Part shown: piece after piece, positions 1-5,138 of the stretch | Numbering within the stretch: position 1 is the stretch's first letter | Layout of the letters: each line of letters begins with the position of its first letter | NCBI GenBank assembly: GCA_003852805.1 | Contig: RDDY01000169.1 | Span: forward strand, 1 to 5,138 | Length of the DNA: 5,138 nucleotides | From: Chryseobacterium sp. | Lineage (GTDB): Bacteria; Bacteroidota; Bacteroidia; Flavobacteriales; Weeksellaceae | Reading direction: 5' to 3' | Notes under the pieces: model-generated | Seen by the model: the letters and a program-made list of their open reading frames with translations, nothing else | Database searches by the model: none | Told to the model about the DNA's origin: nothing | Position numbers and translations under genes: made by a program

Positions 1-834
1 GATTTGGTCTTTCTCGAAAGGCTCTTCTATTTCTTTCAAGTTCTGCAAAAGTCTCAGGTCATTGCTGAACTTGTGCGCAGACTGCGCAATGTTCGACAAC
101 AATGCGGTGACTTTTGCATCGAGCTTTCTATCGTAAGTTTGACCCGAAACGCCGAAGACTTTATCGAAACCGAAACGCTTGGACAATTCTTTGTCCAGGG
201 TTTTTACTTTATTGTAATCGCCGTTGAAAAGCTCCAAGAAACTTGCTGCAGTACCCGTGGTGCCTTTTACACCGCGGAAGCGCAGAGTTTCCAAGAAGAA
301 TTCCAGCTCCTCAAAATCCAAAATCAAACTCTGCAACCAGAGCGTTGCGCGTTTGCCTACCGTTGTCAGTTGTGCAGGTTGAAAATGCGTGAATCCCAGC
401 GTGGGCATATCTTTGTATTGCAGAGCAAAGTCCGAAAGTTTCTTGATGACGTTTACCATCTGCTTTCTGAGGATCAGCAGACCGTCGCGCATCTGGATCA
501 GGTCTGTATTGTCGCCCACGAACGCCGACGTAGCACCGAGGTGGATAATCCCTTTGGCCGCCGGCGCCGCATCTCCGTACGTGTGCACGTGCGCCATCAC
601 GTCATGGCGGAAACGTTTCTCGTATTCGGCGGCTTTTTGGTAATCTATATTCTCTGCATTGGCTTTCAGATCTGCAATCTGCTCGTCGGTGATTTCCAAA
701 CCGAGTTCTTTTTCTATCTCGGCCAGCGCAATCCACAGTTTCCGCCAATTCCTGAATTTATTGTCGGGGGAAAAATTAAACAGCATCTCCGCACTAGAAT
801 AGCGTTCTTCCAGCGGATTGTTGTAGGTATTCAT
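1..834 (-). CDS. purB: Adenylosuccinate lyase, N-terminal 278 residues (3' end outside window)
   Basis: This cytosolic enzyme of purine synthesis releases fumarate from SAICAR and from adenylosuccinate, the latter giving AMP. The translation starts [17 protein letters not shown] and follows the fumarase/aspartase superfamily of the eukaryote-like ADSL branch. [16 protein letters not shown] (76-91) is the first conserved region, [15 protein letters not shown] (98-112) follows, and [16 protein letters not shown] (147-162) carries the active-site histidine H150. The reading frame runs off the window at EKDQI, just before the flexible loop signature GSSxMPYKxNP that normally follows. The catalytic serine and roughly the last 200 residues are therefore not visible. 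The start is firm, because an in-frame TAA lies two codons upstream (838-840). There is no Shine-Dalgarno sequence. Its own promoter is proposed at 860-890. Identification is very secure from the motifs; no frameshift is seen. Confidence 0.97.
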   Translation of the reverse strand, partial: MNTYNNPLEERYSSAEMLFNFSPDNKFRNWRKLWIALAEIEKELGLEITDEQIADLKANAENIDYQKAAEYEKRFRHDVMAHVHTYGDAAPAAKGIIHLGATSAFVGDNTDLIQMRDGLLILRKQMVNVIKKLSDFALQYKDMPTLGFTHFQPAQLTTVGKRATLWLQSLILDFEELEFFLETLRFRGVKGTTGTAASFLELFNGDYNKVKTLDKELSKRFGFDKVFGVSGQTYDRKLDAKVTALLSNIAQSAHKFSNDLRLLQNLKEIEEPFEKDQI

Positions 835-859
835 CTTTTACTTTCAATTTATTTCGGCA

Positions 860-890
860 CAAAAGTACGATTTTTTTATGCGAAAAACAG
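860..890 (-). promoter_or_regulatory. Bacteroidota-type promoter for purB
   Basis: Read on the minus strand, TACTTTTG (867 down to 860) matches the Bacteroidota -7 consensus TAnnTTTG exactly. A CTG triplet at 890-888 lies 20 bases upstream, where the -33 TTG element is expected (one mismatch). Transcription would start around 853-856, giving a leader of about 20 bases before the purB ATG at 834. The match and spacing are seen in the sequence; promoter activity is inferred. Confidence 0.6.
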
Positions 891-920
891 TCGGCCTCTG
901 CTCTATTTCGCGCCCTTTTC

Positions 921-950
921 TTCGGTTTGAAATTACAAGTTTTATCTTTG
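921..950 (+). promoter_or_regulatory. Bacteroidota-type promoter for the cyclic-nucleotide phosphodiesterase gene
   Basis: TATCTTTG at 943-950 matches TAnnTTTG perfectly. The -33 element is weak: TTC at 921-923 sits 19 bases upstream with one mismatch to TTG. The expected start site is near 955-957, only about 7-9 bases before the ATG at 964, so the mRNA would be almost leaderless. The purB box lies about 75 bp away on the other strand, and the two transcripts diverge without overlapping. Confidence 0.55.
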
Positions 951-963
951 TGAAAAATCAAAC

Positions 964-1911
964 ATGAAACTGAAATATGCACTTTTGCCGTTGGCTTTTG
1001 CAGTACAGGGTTTGCTGCCTGCGCAAAGTTTTGACCTGATACCGTTGGGGATATATGGTGGCGGTGACGAAAGCAACCTGAGCGCTTATCTGCTGGGCGA
1101 GCACGGCAAAAATGAGTACATCAGCCTGGATGCGGGGACGCTGAGAGCGGGAATCAACAAGGCGATTGAGAATGGCATCTTTGAAGTATCGAACAAAACC
1201 GTGTTGCAAGATTACATCAAAGGCTATTTTATTTCGCACGGCCACTTGGATCATCTCTCCGGTCTTGTCATCAATTCGCCCGACGACGGCGCAAAACCCA
1301 TTTATGCCTTGCCTACGACCATTGCTATTTTGCGCGATAAATATTTTACCAACGATGCTTGGTCCAATTTTGCAAACGAGGGCGAGCAACCTGCGATCGG
1401 GAAATATACCTACCGTCGGGTAAAAGAAGACGACAGTTTCAATATCGAAAATACTTCCCTGCGTGGCAAGATTTTCCGCCTCAGTCATGTGAACCCTTAT
1501 TCAAGTTCAGCAGTGCTCATTCAAAATAAGGAAAACGAGGCCGTTCTTTATTTGGGCGATACGGGTGCCGACCGCGTGGAGAAAAGCGACCGACTGCAAC
1601 ATTTATGGAAAGAGGTTGCTCCGCTATACGCAGCGGGAAAACTGAAAGCAATTTTAATTGAAGTCTCCTTTGAAAACAGTCGTGCGGAAACGGCGCTGTT
1701 CGGGCATTTGACACCGAAACTCTTGAATGAGGAGCTGCAAAAGTTGGCCAAAGAGGCAAAGCGAAAAAATCTGTCCGACCTGAAGATCATCGTGACGCAC
1801 CTGAAACCCGGCGGCAACAACATTTCTCTCATCAAGCAACAACTCTTGGGCGACAATCCGCTAAATGTTCAATATCATTTCCCTGTTCAGGGCGGGCGCA
1901 TCTTGCTGTAA
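964..1911 (+). CDS. Exported class II 3',5'-cyclic-nucleotide phosphodiesterase (CpdP/PDE1 family)
   Basis: The 315-residue protein belongs to the metallo-beta-lactamase-fold class II phosphodiesterases, the family of Vibrio fischeri CpdP and yeast PDE1, which hydrolyse cAMP or cGMP to the 5' nucleotide. The signature SHGHLDHLSGL (91-101) contains the metal-binding HxHxDH at 92-97. Further likely metal or active-site positions are H175 (RLSH), D199 (YLGDTGAD), E233 (ILIEVSF), H248 (GHLTP) and H279 (THLKPGG). The N-terminus is a type I signal peptide: MKLK, then a hydrophobic stretch to about residue 18, and a likely cut after A20-Q21-S22. This suggests a periplasmic enzyme as in CpdP. Length agrees with the family. 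No Shine-Dalgarno sequence is present; the signal peptide at this ATG supports the start. The gene stands alone, diverges from purB and ends 2 bp from the stop of the opposing gene. Substrate preference cannot be read from sequence. Confidence 0.9.
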   Translation: MKLKYALLPLAFAVQGLLPAQSFDLIPLGIYGGGDESNLSAYLLGEHGKNEYISLDAGTLRAGINKAIENGIFEVSNKTVLQDYIKGYFISHGHLDHLSGLVINSPDDGAKPIYALPTTIAILRDKYFTNDAWSNFANEGEQPAIGKYTYRRVKEDDSFNIENTSLRGKIFRLSHVNPYSSSAVLIQNKENEAVLYLGDTGADRVEKSDRLQHLWKEVAPLYAAGKLKAILIEVSFENSRAETALFGHLTPKLLNEELQKLAKEAKRKNLSDLKIIVTHLKPGGNNISLIKQQLLGDNPLNVQYHFPVQGGRILL

Positions 1912-1913
1912 TC

Positions 1914-2348
1914 TCAAGCTTTAGAATCCTGTTCTTCGGAGTTCTCGAATTCAAAATCACAGTTCTTGCACCGATAGACCGTGCGGTAATAGATGGGATA
2001 TTCCAACATCAAGAACGAGAGCAACATGGAGAAAAAACCTTTGGCGCCGCGGAAAGATTTAAAGCCGCTGAACAAATCCTCTGATCCGCAGTTGGGACAT
2101 TTCAGCCGCTCGCCCGCATCGTCGGTGTATTTCAGATCGTCCAATTCTTTTAGTAATTGCGTGGCTGCGTCGAAATCTTCCGAGCGGACTTTCAGCTTTA
2201 TTCCGCCTGTGGCGTTATTGTAAAGCGGAAAAACCGTATTGATATTCTCGTCAAAGATATAAACCGCGAAGCCTTCGCTCTCCAGTTTCGTCTTGAGTAG
2301 GTGAGCGTCTACAAAGCCGGTGAAAGTCCGAAGGGTCAGCAGTTCCAT
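1914..2348 (-). CDS. DUF2007 domain protein with a C-terminal zinc ribbon
   Basis: The 144-residue protein has two parts. Residues 1-72 match the small alpha/beta DUF2007 family, named 'putative signal transducing protein' in domain databases. Typical features are the segment around DAHLLKTKLESEGFAVYIFDEN (14-35), the GGIKLKV strand (48-54) and a following helix that ends in LKELDDL. Residues 84-130 form a four-cysteine zinc ribbon with knuckles CPNC (84-87) and CKNC (127-130). Between the knuckles lies a hydrophobic segment, GFFSMLLSFLMLEYPIYY (104-121), which could associate with membrane or form a hydrophobic loop. No biochemical function is established for the family that I know of, so none is assigned. 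The gene follows the thioredoxin-fold gene with 42 bp between stop and start, most of it a hairpin. I find no TAnnTTTG box directly upstream, so read-through from that gene is the likely source of mRNA. Confidence 0.85.
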   Translation of the reverse strand: MELLTLRTFTGFVDAHLLKTKLESEGFAVYIFDENINTVFPLYNNATGGIKLKVRSEDFDAATQLLKELDDLKYTDDAGERLKCPNCGSEDLFSGFKSFRGAKGFFSMLLSFLMLEYPIYYRTVYRCKNCDFEFENSEEQDSKA

Positions 2349-2361
2349 GGTGTATAAGATT

Positions 2362-2387
2362 AACAGCCGCTCTTTACAGCGGCTGTT
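2362..2387 (-). terminator. Perfect 10 bp hairpin after the thioredoxin-fold gene (partial terminator or attenuator)
   Basis: AACAGCCGCT (2362-2371) and AGCGGCTGTT (2378-2387) are exact reverse complements around a 6-base loop. On the minus strand the stem begins 3 bases after the TAA of the thioredoxin-fold gene and ends 13 bases before the ATG of the DUF2007 gene. The sequence after the stem (AATCTTATACACC) is not a good T-tract. This may be a leaky terminator, or an RNA processing or stability element between two co-transcribed genes. The hairpin is certain; its role is inferred. Confidence 0.6.
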
Positions 2388-2390
2388 CTG

Positions 2391-2924
2391 TTATGCTTCG
2401 GGTTTCCATTGTTCAAAGAACGCTTTGACTTTCGCCAAGTCGTAGCCGTTGCCGGCTTCCAAGCCACCCGTTTCTTGCACATGAATCATCTTTCCGTTCT
2501 TGTCCAAAACTATCAGGACCGGATAACCGAATTTAGCTCCCGGGTTCCCGTATCGTGCGAAGACTTTTTCGTTCTTGTTTTCGGGAGAATAGTTCAGATG
2601 GTAGTAGAGATAATTGTCGTCGACCAATTGCTTCAGTTCAGGAGTTGTCTCCACGAAATTATTGAAACGCAGGCACCAGATGCACCAGTTGCCACCGGCC
2701 TGCATTATGATATTTTTATTCTCGCCCTGCGCCTGCTTTACCAGTTCGGCAATTTTTGCGTCGGCGTTTTCGGTGGGGTTGTAAGGTTTGGGCAGCCCGA
2801 CCTTCTCATTGCTCTCTTTTTCTACGGCAGCGGTGTTGGCGTTGTCGGTACTTTGCGAGTATGCGGTGGCACCGATAAACAAAGCTGACACGGTTAACAA
2901 GGCTGTCAGAGATATCTTTTTCAT
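2391..2924 (-). CDS. Exported thioredoxin-fold protein with a WCIWC motif
   Basis: This 177-residue protein is a probable periplasmic thiol-disulfide protein. MKKISLTALLTVSALFIGAT is a clear signal peptide, with a likely cut after A21-Y22-S23 that leaves an N-terminal glutamine. A polar, low-complexity linker (about 24-50) follows. The thioredoxin fold begins around residue 55, with the active-site motif W80-C81-I82-W83-C84 after IIMQAGGN and the cis-proline at P135 (KFGYPVLIVLDKNG). The C-terminal helix ends FFEQWKPEA. The overall pattern resembles the thioredoxin-like (Thioredoxin_7) proteins common in Bacteroidota. An in-frame ATG 16 codons upstream (2970-2972) would bury the signal peptide behind a polar extension and would lie upstream of the candidate -7 box at 2951-2958, so the ATG at 2922-2924 is preferred. 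Whether it reduces, oxidises or isomerises disulfides, and its partner, cannot be told. The DUF2007 gene follows downstream. Confidence 0.88.
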   Translation of the reverse strand: MKKISLTALLTVSALFIGATAYSQSTDNANTAAVEKESNEKVGLPKPYNPTENADAKIAELVKQAQGENKNIIMQAGGNWCIWCLRFNNFVETTPELKQLVDDNYLYYHLNYSPENKNEKVFARYGNPGAKFGYPVLIVLDKNGKMIHVQETGGLEAGNGYDLAKVKAFFEQWKPEA

Positions 2925-2950
2925 CTGTTGGGATCTAAATATTTTATTTT

Positions 2951-2958
2951 CAAATTTA
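2951..2958 (-). promoter_or_regulatory. -7 box for the thioredoxin-fold gene
   Basis: On the minus strand TAAATTTG (2958 down to 2951) matches TAnnTTTG exactly and lies 26 bases before the ATG, giving a predicted leader of about 20 bases. No TTG is present at the usual 19-21 base distance upstream; the nearest TTG is only 11 bases away, so the -33 element is poor. The region is AT-rich, which raises the chance of a random match. Confidence 0.45.
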
Positions 2959-3014
2959 GAAAAATAAATCAAGTAAATTACCGGTTTGTAGGCGGCGGCA
3001 AGGTCTGCGCGATA

Positions 3015-3050
3015 ATGCGTAAATTCGCGCTGCCAATCGTTGTGATTTGA
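3015..3050 (+). other. Possible 11-codon leader ORF that ends on the acyltransferase start codon
   Basis: ATG at 3015 opens a short frame encoding MRKFALPIVVI. Its TGA stop (3048-3050) overlaps the TTG start of the next gene (3047-3049) as TTGA. This is the geometry of termination-reinitiation coupling, the same as the ATGA junction further down the operon. No ribosome-binding site is seen and the peptide has no recognised counterpart, so it may be chance. Confidence 0.25.
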
Positions 3051-3916
3051 ACAAAGTTTTATTCAATTTCATCCTACTGCTTTCGCGCCTGCCACTGCCG
3101 GTGTTGTATCTGTTCTCCGATATAATTTTCGGGTTGAACCATTTGTTCATTCATTACAGACAAAAGGTTGTGCTGGAAAATCTGCGCAATTCGTTTCCCG
3201 ATAAAACCGAGGAAGAAATCAGACGCATCAGCCGAGACTTTTACCGAAATTTCTTTGATTATATTGTCGAAACCTTAAAAGCATTCACGATAAGCGAGCG
3301 CGAGCTTTTGGTGCGCATGCAACACCTGAACCGTGATATTTTTTACGAGTGCAAAGCCGAGAACAAGAACATCATTTTGCTTGCCGGCCACGTGTTCAAT
3401 TGGGAGTGGATAAACGCGTTGCCAACATTGATGCCGCAAGAACACAGCCATCCGGTTTACCGCCGTGTGCAGAGCCATTTTTGGGAAGAACGGATTAAGT
3501 ACATCCGCAACCGCTTTGGTAACGAAGCTCTGGAAGCGCGTGAGGTGGTGCGCAGCATTATGAGAACGCCCGACGACGGCAATTCGGCGTATATGTTTGT
3601 GGCGGACCAAACCCCTCACGCCTCGGAAGTGCGCTACGGTTTAGATTTTTTGAACCAATCCACGCCGGCTTTTACAGGATATGACCGCCTCAGCACGCGC
3701 AAAGATCTCGCCTTTGTTTACTGTGATATGAAAAAGGTAAAGCGCGGTTATTATCAGGTAAACTATCATCGGATTTATCCCGACGGAGAAAAATTTGAAC
3801 CGTATGAAGTGGTAAATAAATTCCATGGTCTGCTGGAGAACACCATCAGAAAAAGACCCGACAACTGGCTTTGGTCGCACCGTAGATGGAAATATCAACA
3901 CGCTCTGAAATCATGA
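3047..3916 (+). CDS. LpxL/HtrB-family lipid A acyltransferase (lysophospholipid acyltransferase superfamily)
   Basis: The 289-residue protein is a probable inner-membrane enzyme that adds a secondary acyl chain to lipid A. The first ~36 residues are hydrophobic and act as a membrane anchor (FNFILLLSRLPLPVLYLFSD). RQKVVLENLRNSFPDKTEEEI (38-58) is the usual family lead-in. The catalytic HX4(D/E) motif is H115-V-F-N-W-E120 in LLAGHVFNWEW. VADQTP (185-190), FLNQSTPAFTGYDRLS (201-216) and the C-terminal PDNWLWSHRRWKY (271-283) are also family hallmarks. Length is normal. The start is TTG: an in-frame TAA at 3020-3022 closes the frame upstream and there is no ATG before residue 91, well inside the conserved region. 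The N-terminal MNK...FILLLSRLP pattern fits the family at this position. No good promoter or Shine-Dalgarno sequence is visible. The stop overlaps the start of the glycosyltransferase gene. Exact acyl chain and acceptor position are unknown. Confidence 0.92.
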   Translation: MNKVLFNFILLLSRLPLPVLYLFSDIIFGLNHLFIHYRQKVVLENLRNSFPDKTEEEIRRISRDFYRNFFDYIVETLKAFTISERELLVRMQHLNRDIFYECKAENKNIILLAGHVFNWEWINALPTLMPQEHSHPVYRRVQSHFWEERIKYIRNRFGNEALEAREVVRSIMRTPDDGNSAYMFVADQTPHASEVRYGLDFLNQSTPAFTGYDRLSTRKDLAFVYCDMKKVKRGYYQVNYHRIYPDGEKFEPYEVVNKFHGLLENTIRKRPDNWLWSHRRWKYQHALKS

Positions 3917-4884
3917 AAGTAGCCATTGCAATACTGAACTGGAACGGCGCAGAATGGCTAAGAAAATTTCTGCCGTCGGTAGTTACCCACAGTTCCGATG
4001 CCGATATCTATGTTATCGACAATGCTTCTTCCGATAACTCGATCGCTTTTGTAACGGAGAACTTTCCGGAGGTAAAACTCGTTCGGAACGACAAGAACTA
4101 CGGTTTTGCAGGCGGGTACAATGTCGGGCTGAAACAGATCGATGCCGACATTTATTGTCTACTAAATTCCGATGTAGAAGTAACCCCTGGCTGGATACAA
4201 CCCGTTGTCAATGTTTTCATCAAACATCCGGAAGCCGCAGCCGTTCAGCCCAAAATTTTATCGTGGGCCGATAGAACTAAATTTGAGTTTGCAGGCGCAG
4301 CGGGCGGACTGATAGACAATTTGGCTTATCCGTATTGCCGCGGACGAATCTTCGATGAAGTGGAAACCGACAACGGACAGTACGATGACGAGGTTGAAAT
4401 CTTCTGGGCATCGGGTTGTTGCTTGTTCATCCGCGCGAAGGATTTTCATGATGCGGGAGGATTTGACGAGCGGTTTTTCGCCCATCAAGAAGAAATAGAC
4501 TTGTGCTGGCGACTGATCAATCTCGACCGAAAAATCCGCTACACACATCGTTCAGTGGTTTATCATGTGGGCGGCGGCACCCTTAACAAACAGAGTCCGC
4601 AGAAAACCTTTCTGAATTTCCGCAACAATCTGAGCATGATGCTCAAAAATATGGAATTGCCGCGCGCCTACCCTACCATTTTCTTACGGTTGACGCTGGA
4701 CGGCATTGCAGGCGTCCGTTTCCTTTTTACCGACGGCTTCGCGCACACTTGGGCAATCGTTCGCGCACACTTTGCTTTTTATGGCGAAGCGAGAGAAACA
4801 CTGCGCAGGCGCGGCAAGCATCAGCTCCGACATTTTTACCAAACCAAATGGCTGGTATTCCGGCATTTTATCGGAAAAAAGTAA
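3913..4884 (+). CDS. Glycosyltransferase family 2 (GT-A fold, rhamnosyltransferase-like)
   Basis: The 323-residue protein is a nucleotide-sugar-dependent transferase, probably acting at the cytoplasmic face of the inner membrane on an LPS or other envelope glycan. MKVAIAILNWNG (1-12) starts the first strand, VIDNASSDNS (34-43) binds the nucleotide, and NYGFAGGYNVGL (62-73) is typical of the WbbL-like GT2 subgroup. LLNSDVEVTPGWI (83-95) holds the DXD-like metal site (NSD). FWASGCCLFIRAKDF (164-178) and GGFDERFFAHQEEIDLCWR (182-200) form the acceptor and catalytic-base region. The C-terminal part (about 253-290) is hydrophobic or amphipathic and may bind the membrane. The ATG at 3913 is chosen because it gives the canonical N-terminus and overlaps the upstream TGA as ATGA, which implies translational coupling. 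An ATG 9 codons further upstream would only add residues read from inside the acyltransferase gene. Donor sugar and acceptor are not determinable. Confidence 0.92.
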   Translation: MKVAIAILNWNGAEWLRKFLPSVVTHSSDADIYVIDNASSDNSIAFVTENFPEVKLVRNDKNYGFAGGYNVGLKQIDADIYCLLNSDVEVTPGWIQPVVNVFIKHPEAAAVQPKILSWADRTKFEFAGAAGGLIDNLAYPYCRGRIFDEVETDNGQYDDEVEIFWASGCCLFIRAKDFHDAGGFDERFFAHQEEIDLCWRLINLDRKIRYTHRSVVYHVGGGTLNKQSPQKTFLNFRNNLSMMLKNMELPRAYPTIFLRLTLDGIAGVRFLFTDGFAHTWAIVRAHFAFYGEARETLRRRGKHQLRHFYQTKWLVFRHFIGKK

Positions 4885-4942
4885 AACTGCCGTTTGCAGC
4901 ACGATTTTAGTTGCGCTCTGAGCTAATCTAAATCCTTTGCCG

Positions 4943-5138
4943 ATGAAAGTCTTGGTCATCCTCGGTCACCCCCGAAACAACAGTTATACGGCTGCGTTGG
5001 CTGAAGCTTATATCGACGGAGCGTTGAGGGCCGGCATGCAGGTAGATTATCTTCAACTGGAAGATCTGGAGTTTGACCCCGACGTACACAGGCCCGATCC
5101 GCATCGGCAATATGCAGAACCCGATATCGTCAGATCCA
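4943..5138 (+). CDS. Flavodoxin-fold NAD(P)H oxidoreductase (quinone reductase family), N-terminal part
   Basis: Sixty-five residues are visible before the window ends. MKVLVILGHPRNNSYTAALAEAYIDGALRAG has the beta strand, the GHPR(x)NS phosphate-binding loop for flavin (8-14) and the helix of the NQO/YwrO/KefF-type flavodoxin-fold oxidoreductases. VDYLQLEDLEFDPDVH and the EPDI segment (59-62) continue the family pattern, which normally leads into the Q..I.WADH region beyond the edge. Such enzymes use FMN or FAD to reduce quinones or similar acceptors with NAD(P)H in the cytosol. It follows the glycosyltransferase by 58 bp. No clear TAnnTTTG box or terminator lies in that gap, so it may be co-transcribed, though the function does not suggest an LPS role. 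The ATG gives the family-typical N-terminus; no Shine-Dalgarno sequence is seen. Confidence 0.85.
   Translation, partial: MKVLVILGHPRNNSYTAALAEAYIDGALRAGMQVDYLQLEDLEFDPDVHRPDPHRQYAEPDIVRS

Noticed and set aside
4..930. A 308-codon open frame on the plus strand antisense to purB
   Set aside because: The minus-strand frame encodes an unmistakable adenylosuccinate lyase. The plus-strand product has no recognisable domain and a skewed composition, as expected for a shadow frame.
1881..1892. Short inverted repeat CCCTGTTCAGGG at the end of the phosphodiesterase gene
   Set aside because: Only a 4 bp stem with a 4-base loop, inside the coding region and without a T-tract; too weak for a terminator.
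2409..2888. A 159-codon plus-strand ORF antisense to the thioredoxin-fold gene
   Set aside because: The minus strand has a signal peptide, a CxxC active site and a cis-proline in order; the plus-strand product shows no such features.
3020..3027. TAAATTCG as a -7 box for the acyltransferase
   Set aside because: It has one mismatch in the conserved TTTG and no TTG at the -33 distance. It is too weak to list as a feature in AT-rich DNA.
3886..3912. Upstream ATG that would extend the glycosyltransferase by nine residues
   Set aside because: It would add residues read out of frame from the acyltransferase gene. The ATGA start gives the standard GT2 N-terminus.
4911..4939. TTG with an 18-base spacer and ATCCTTTG upstream of the NAD(P)H oxidoreductase
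   Set aside because: The TA of the box is missing, and the start site would fall at or beyond the ATG at 4943.

Overview
The window looks like ordinary chromosomal DNA from a member of the Bacteroidota, most likely a flavobacterium-like lineage. Three things point there. TAnnTTTG-type -7 promoter boxes sit upstream of several genes, and Shine-Dalgarno sequences are essentially absent. The proteins also have Bacteroidota-style features: a eukaryote-like adenylosuccinate lyase, exported proteins whose signal peptides end in A-x-S, and a DUF2007-plus-zinc-ribbon protein. By eye the base composition is fairly balanced, so I do not name a genus.

Layout. Positions 1-834 (minus) hold the N-terminal 278 codons of purB, cut by the window edge. 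A 129 bp divergent intergenic region (835-963) carries one good -7 box for each direction. Positions 964-1911 (plus) encode an exported class II cyclic-nucleotide phosphodiesterase. It ends tail-to-tail, two bases away, with a minus-strand pair: an exported thioredoxin-fold protein (2391-2924) followed by a DUF2007/zinc-ribbon protein (1914-2348). A perfect 10 bp hairpin lies between those two. A second divergent region (2925-3046) separates them from a plus-strand cluster: an LpxL/HtrB-type lipid A acyltransferase with a TTG start (3047-3916), a family 2 glycosyltransferase joined to it by an ATGA overlap (3913-4884), and the start of a flavodoxin-fold NAD(P)H oxidoreductase (4943 to the window end).

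How the genes fit together. The acyltransferase and glycosyltransferase are probably translationally coupled and act on the lipid A/LPS of the outer membrane. The phosphodiesterase and the thioredoxin-fold protein both carry export signals and belong to the envelope or periplasm. PurB and the phosphodiesterase both yield AMP, but they are divergent, and PurB is cytosolic while the other is exported, so a functional link is only a guess.

No stretch longer than 130 bases lacks a gene. I see no mobile element, CRISPR array, tRNA, rRNA or phage gene. I found no clear undescribed multi-gene system. The most interesting details are the possible leader ORF that ends exactly on the TTG start of the acyltransferase, and the intercistronic hairpin.
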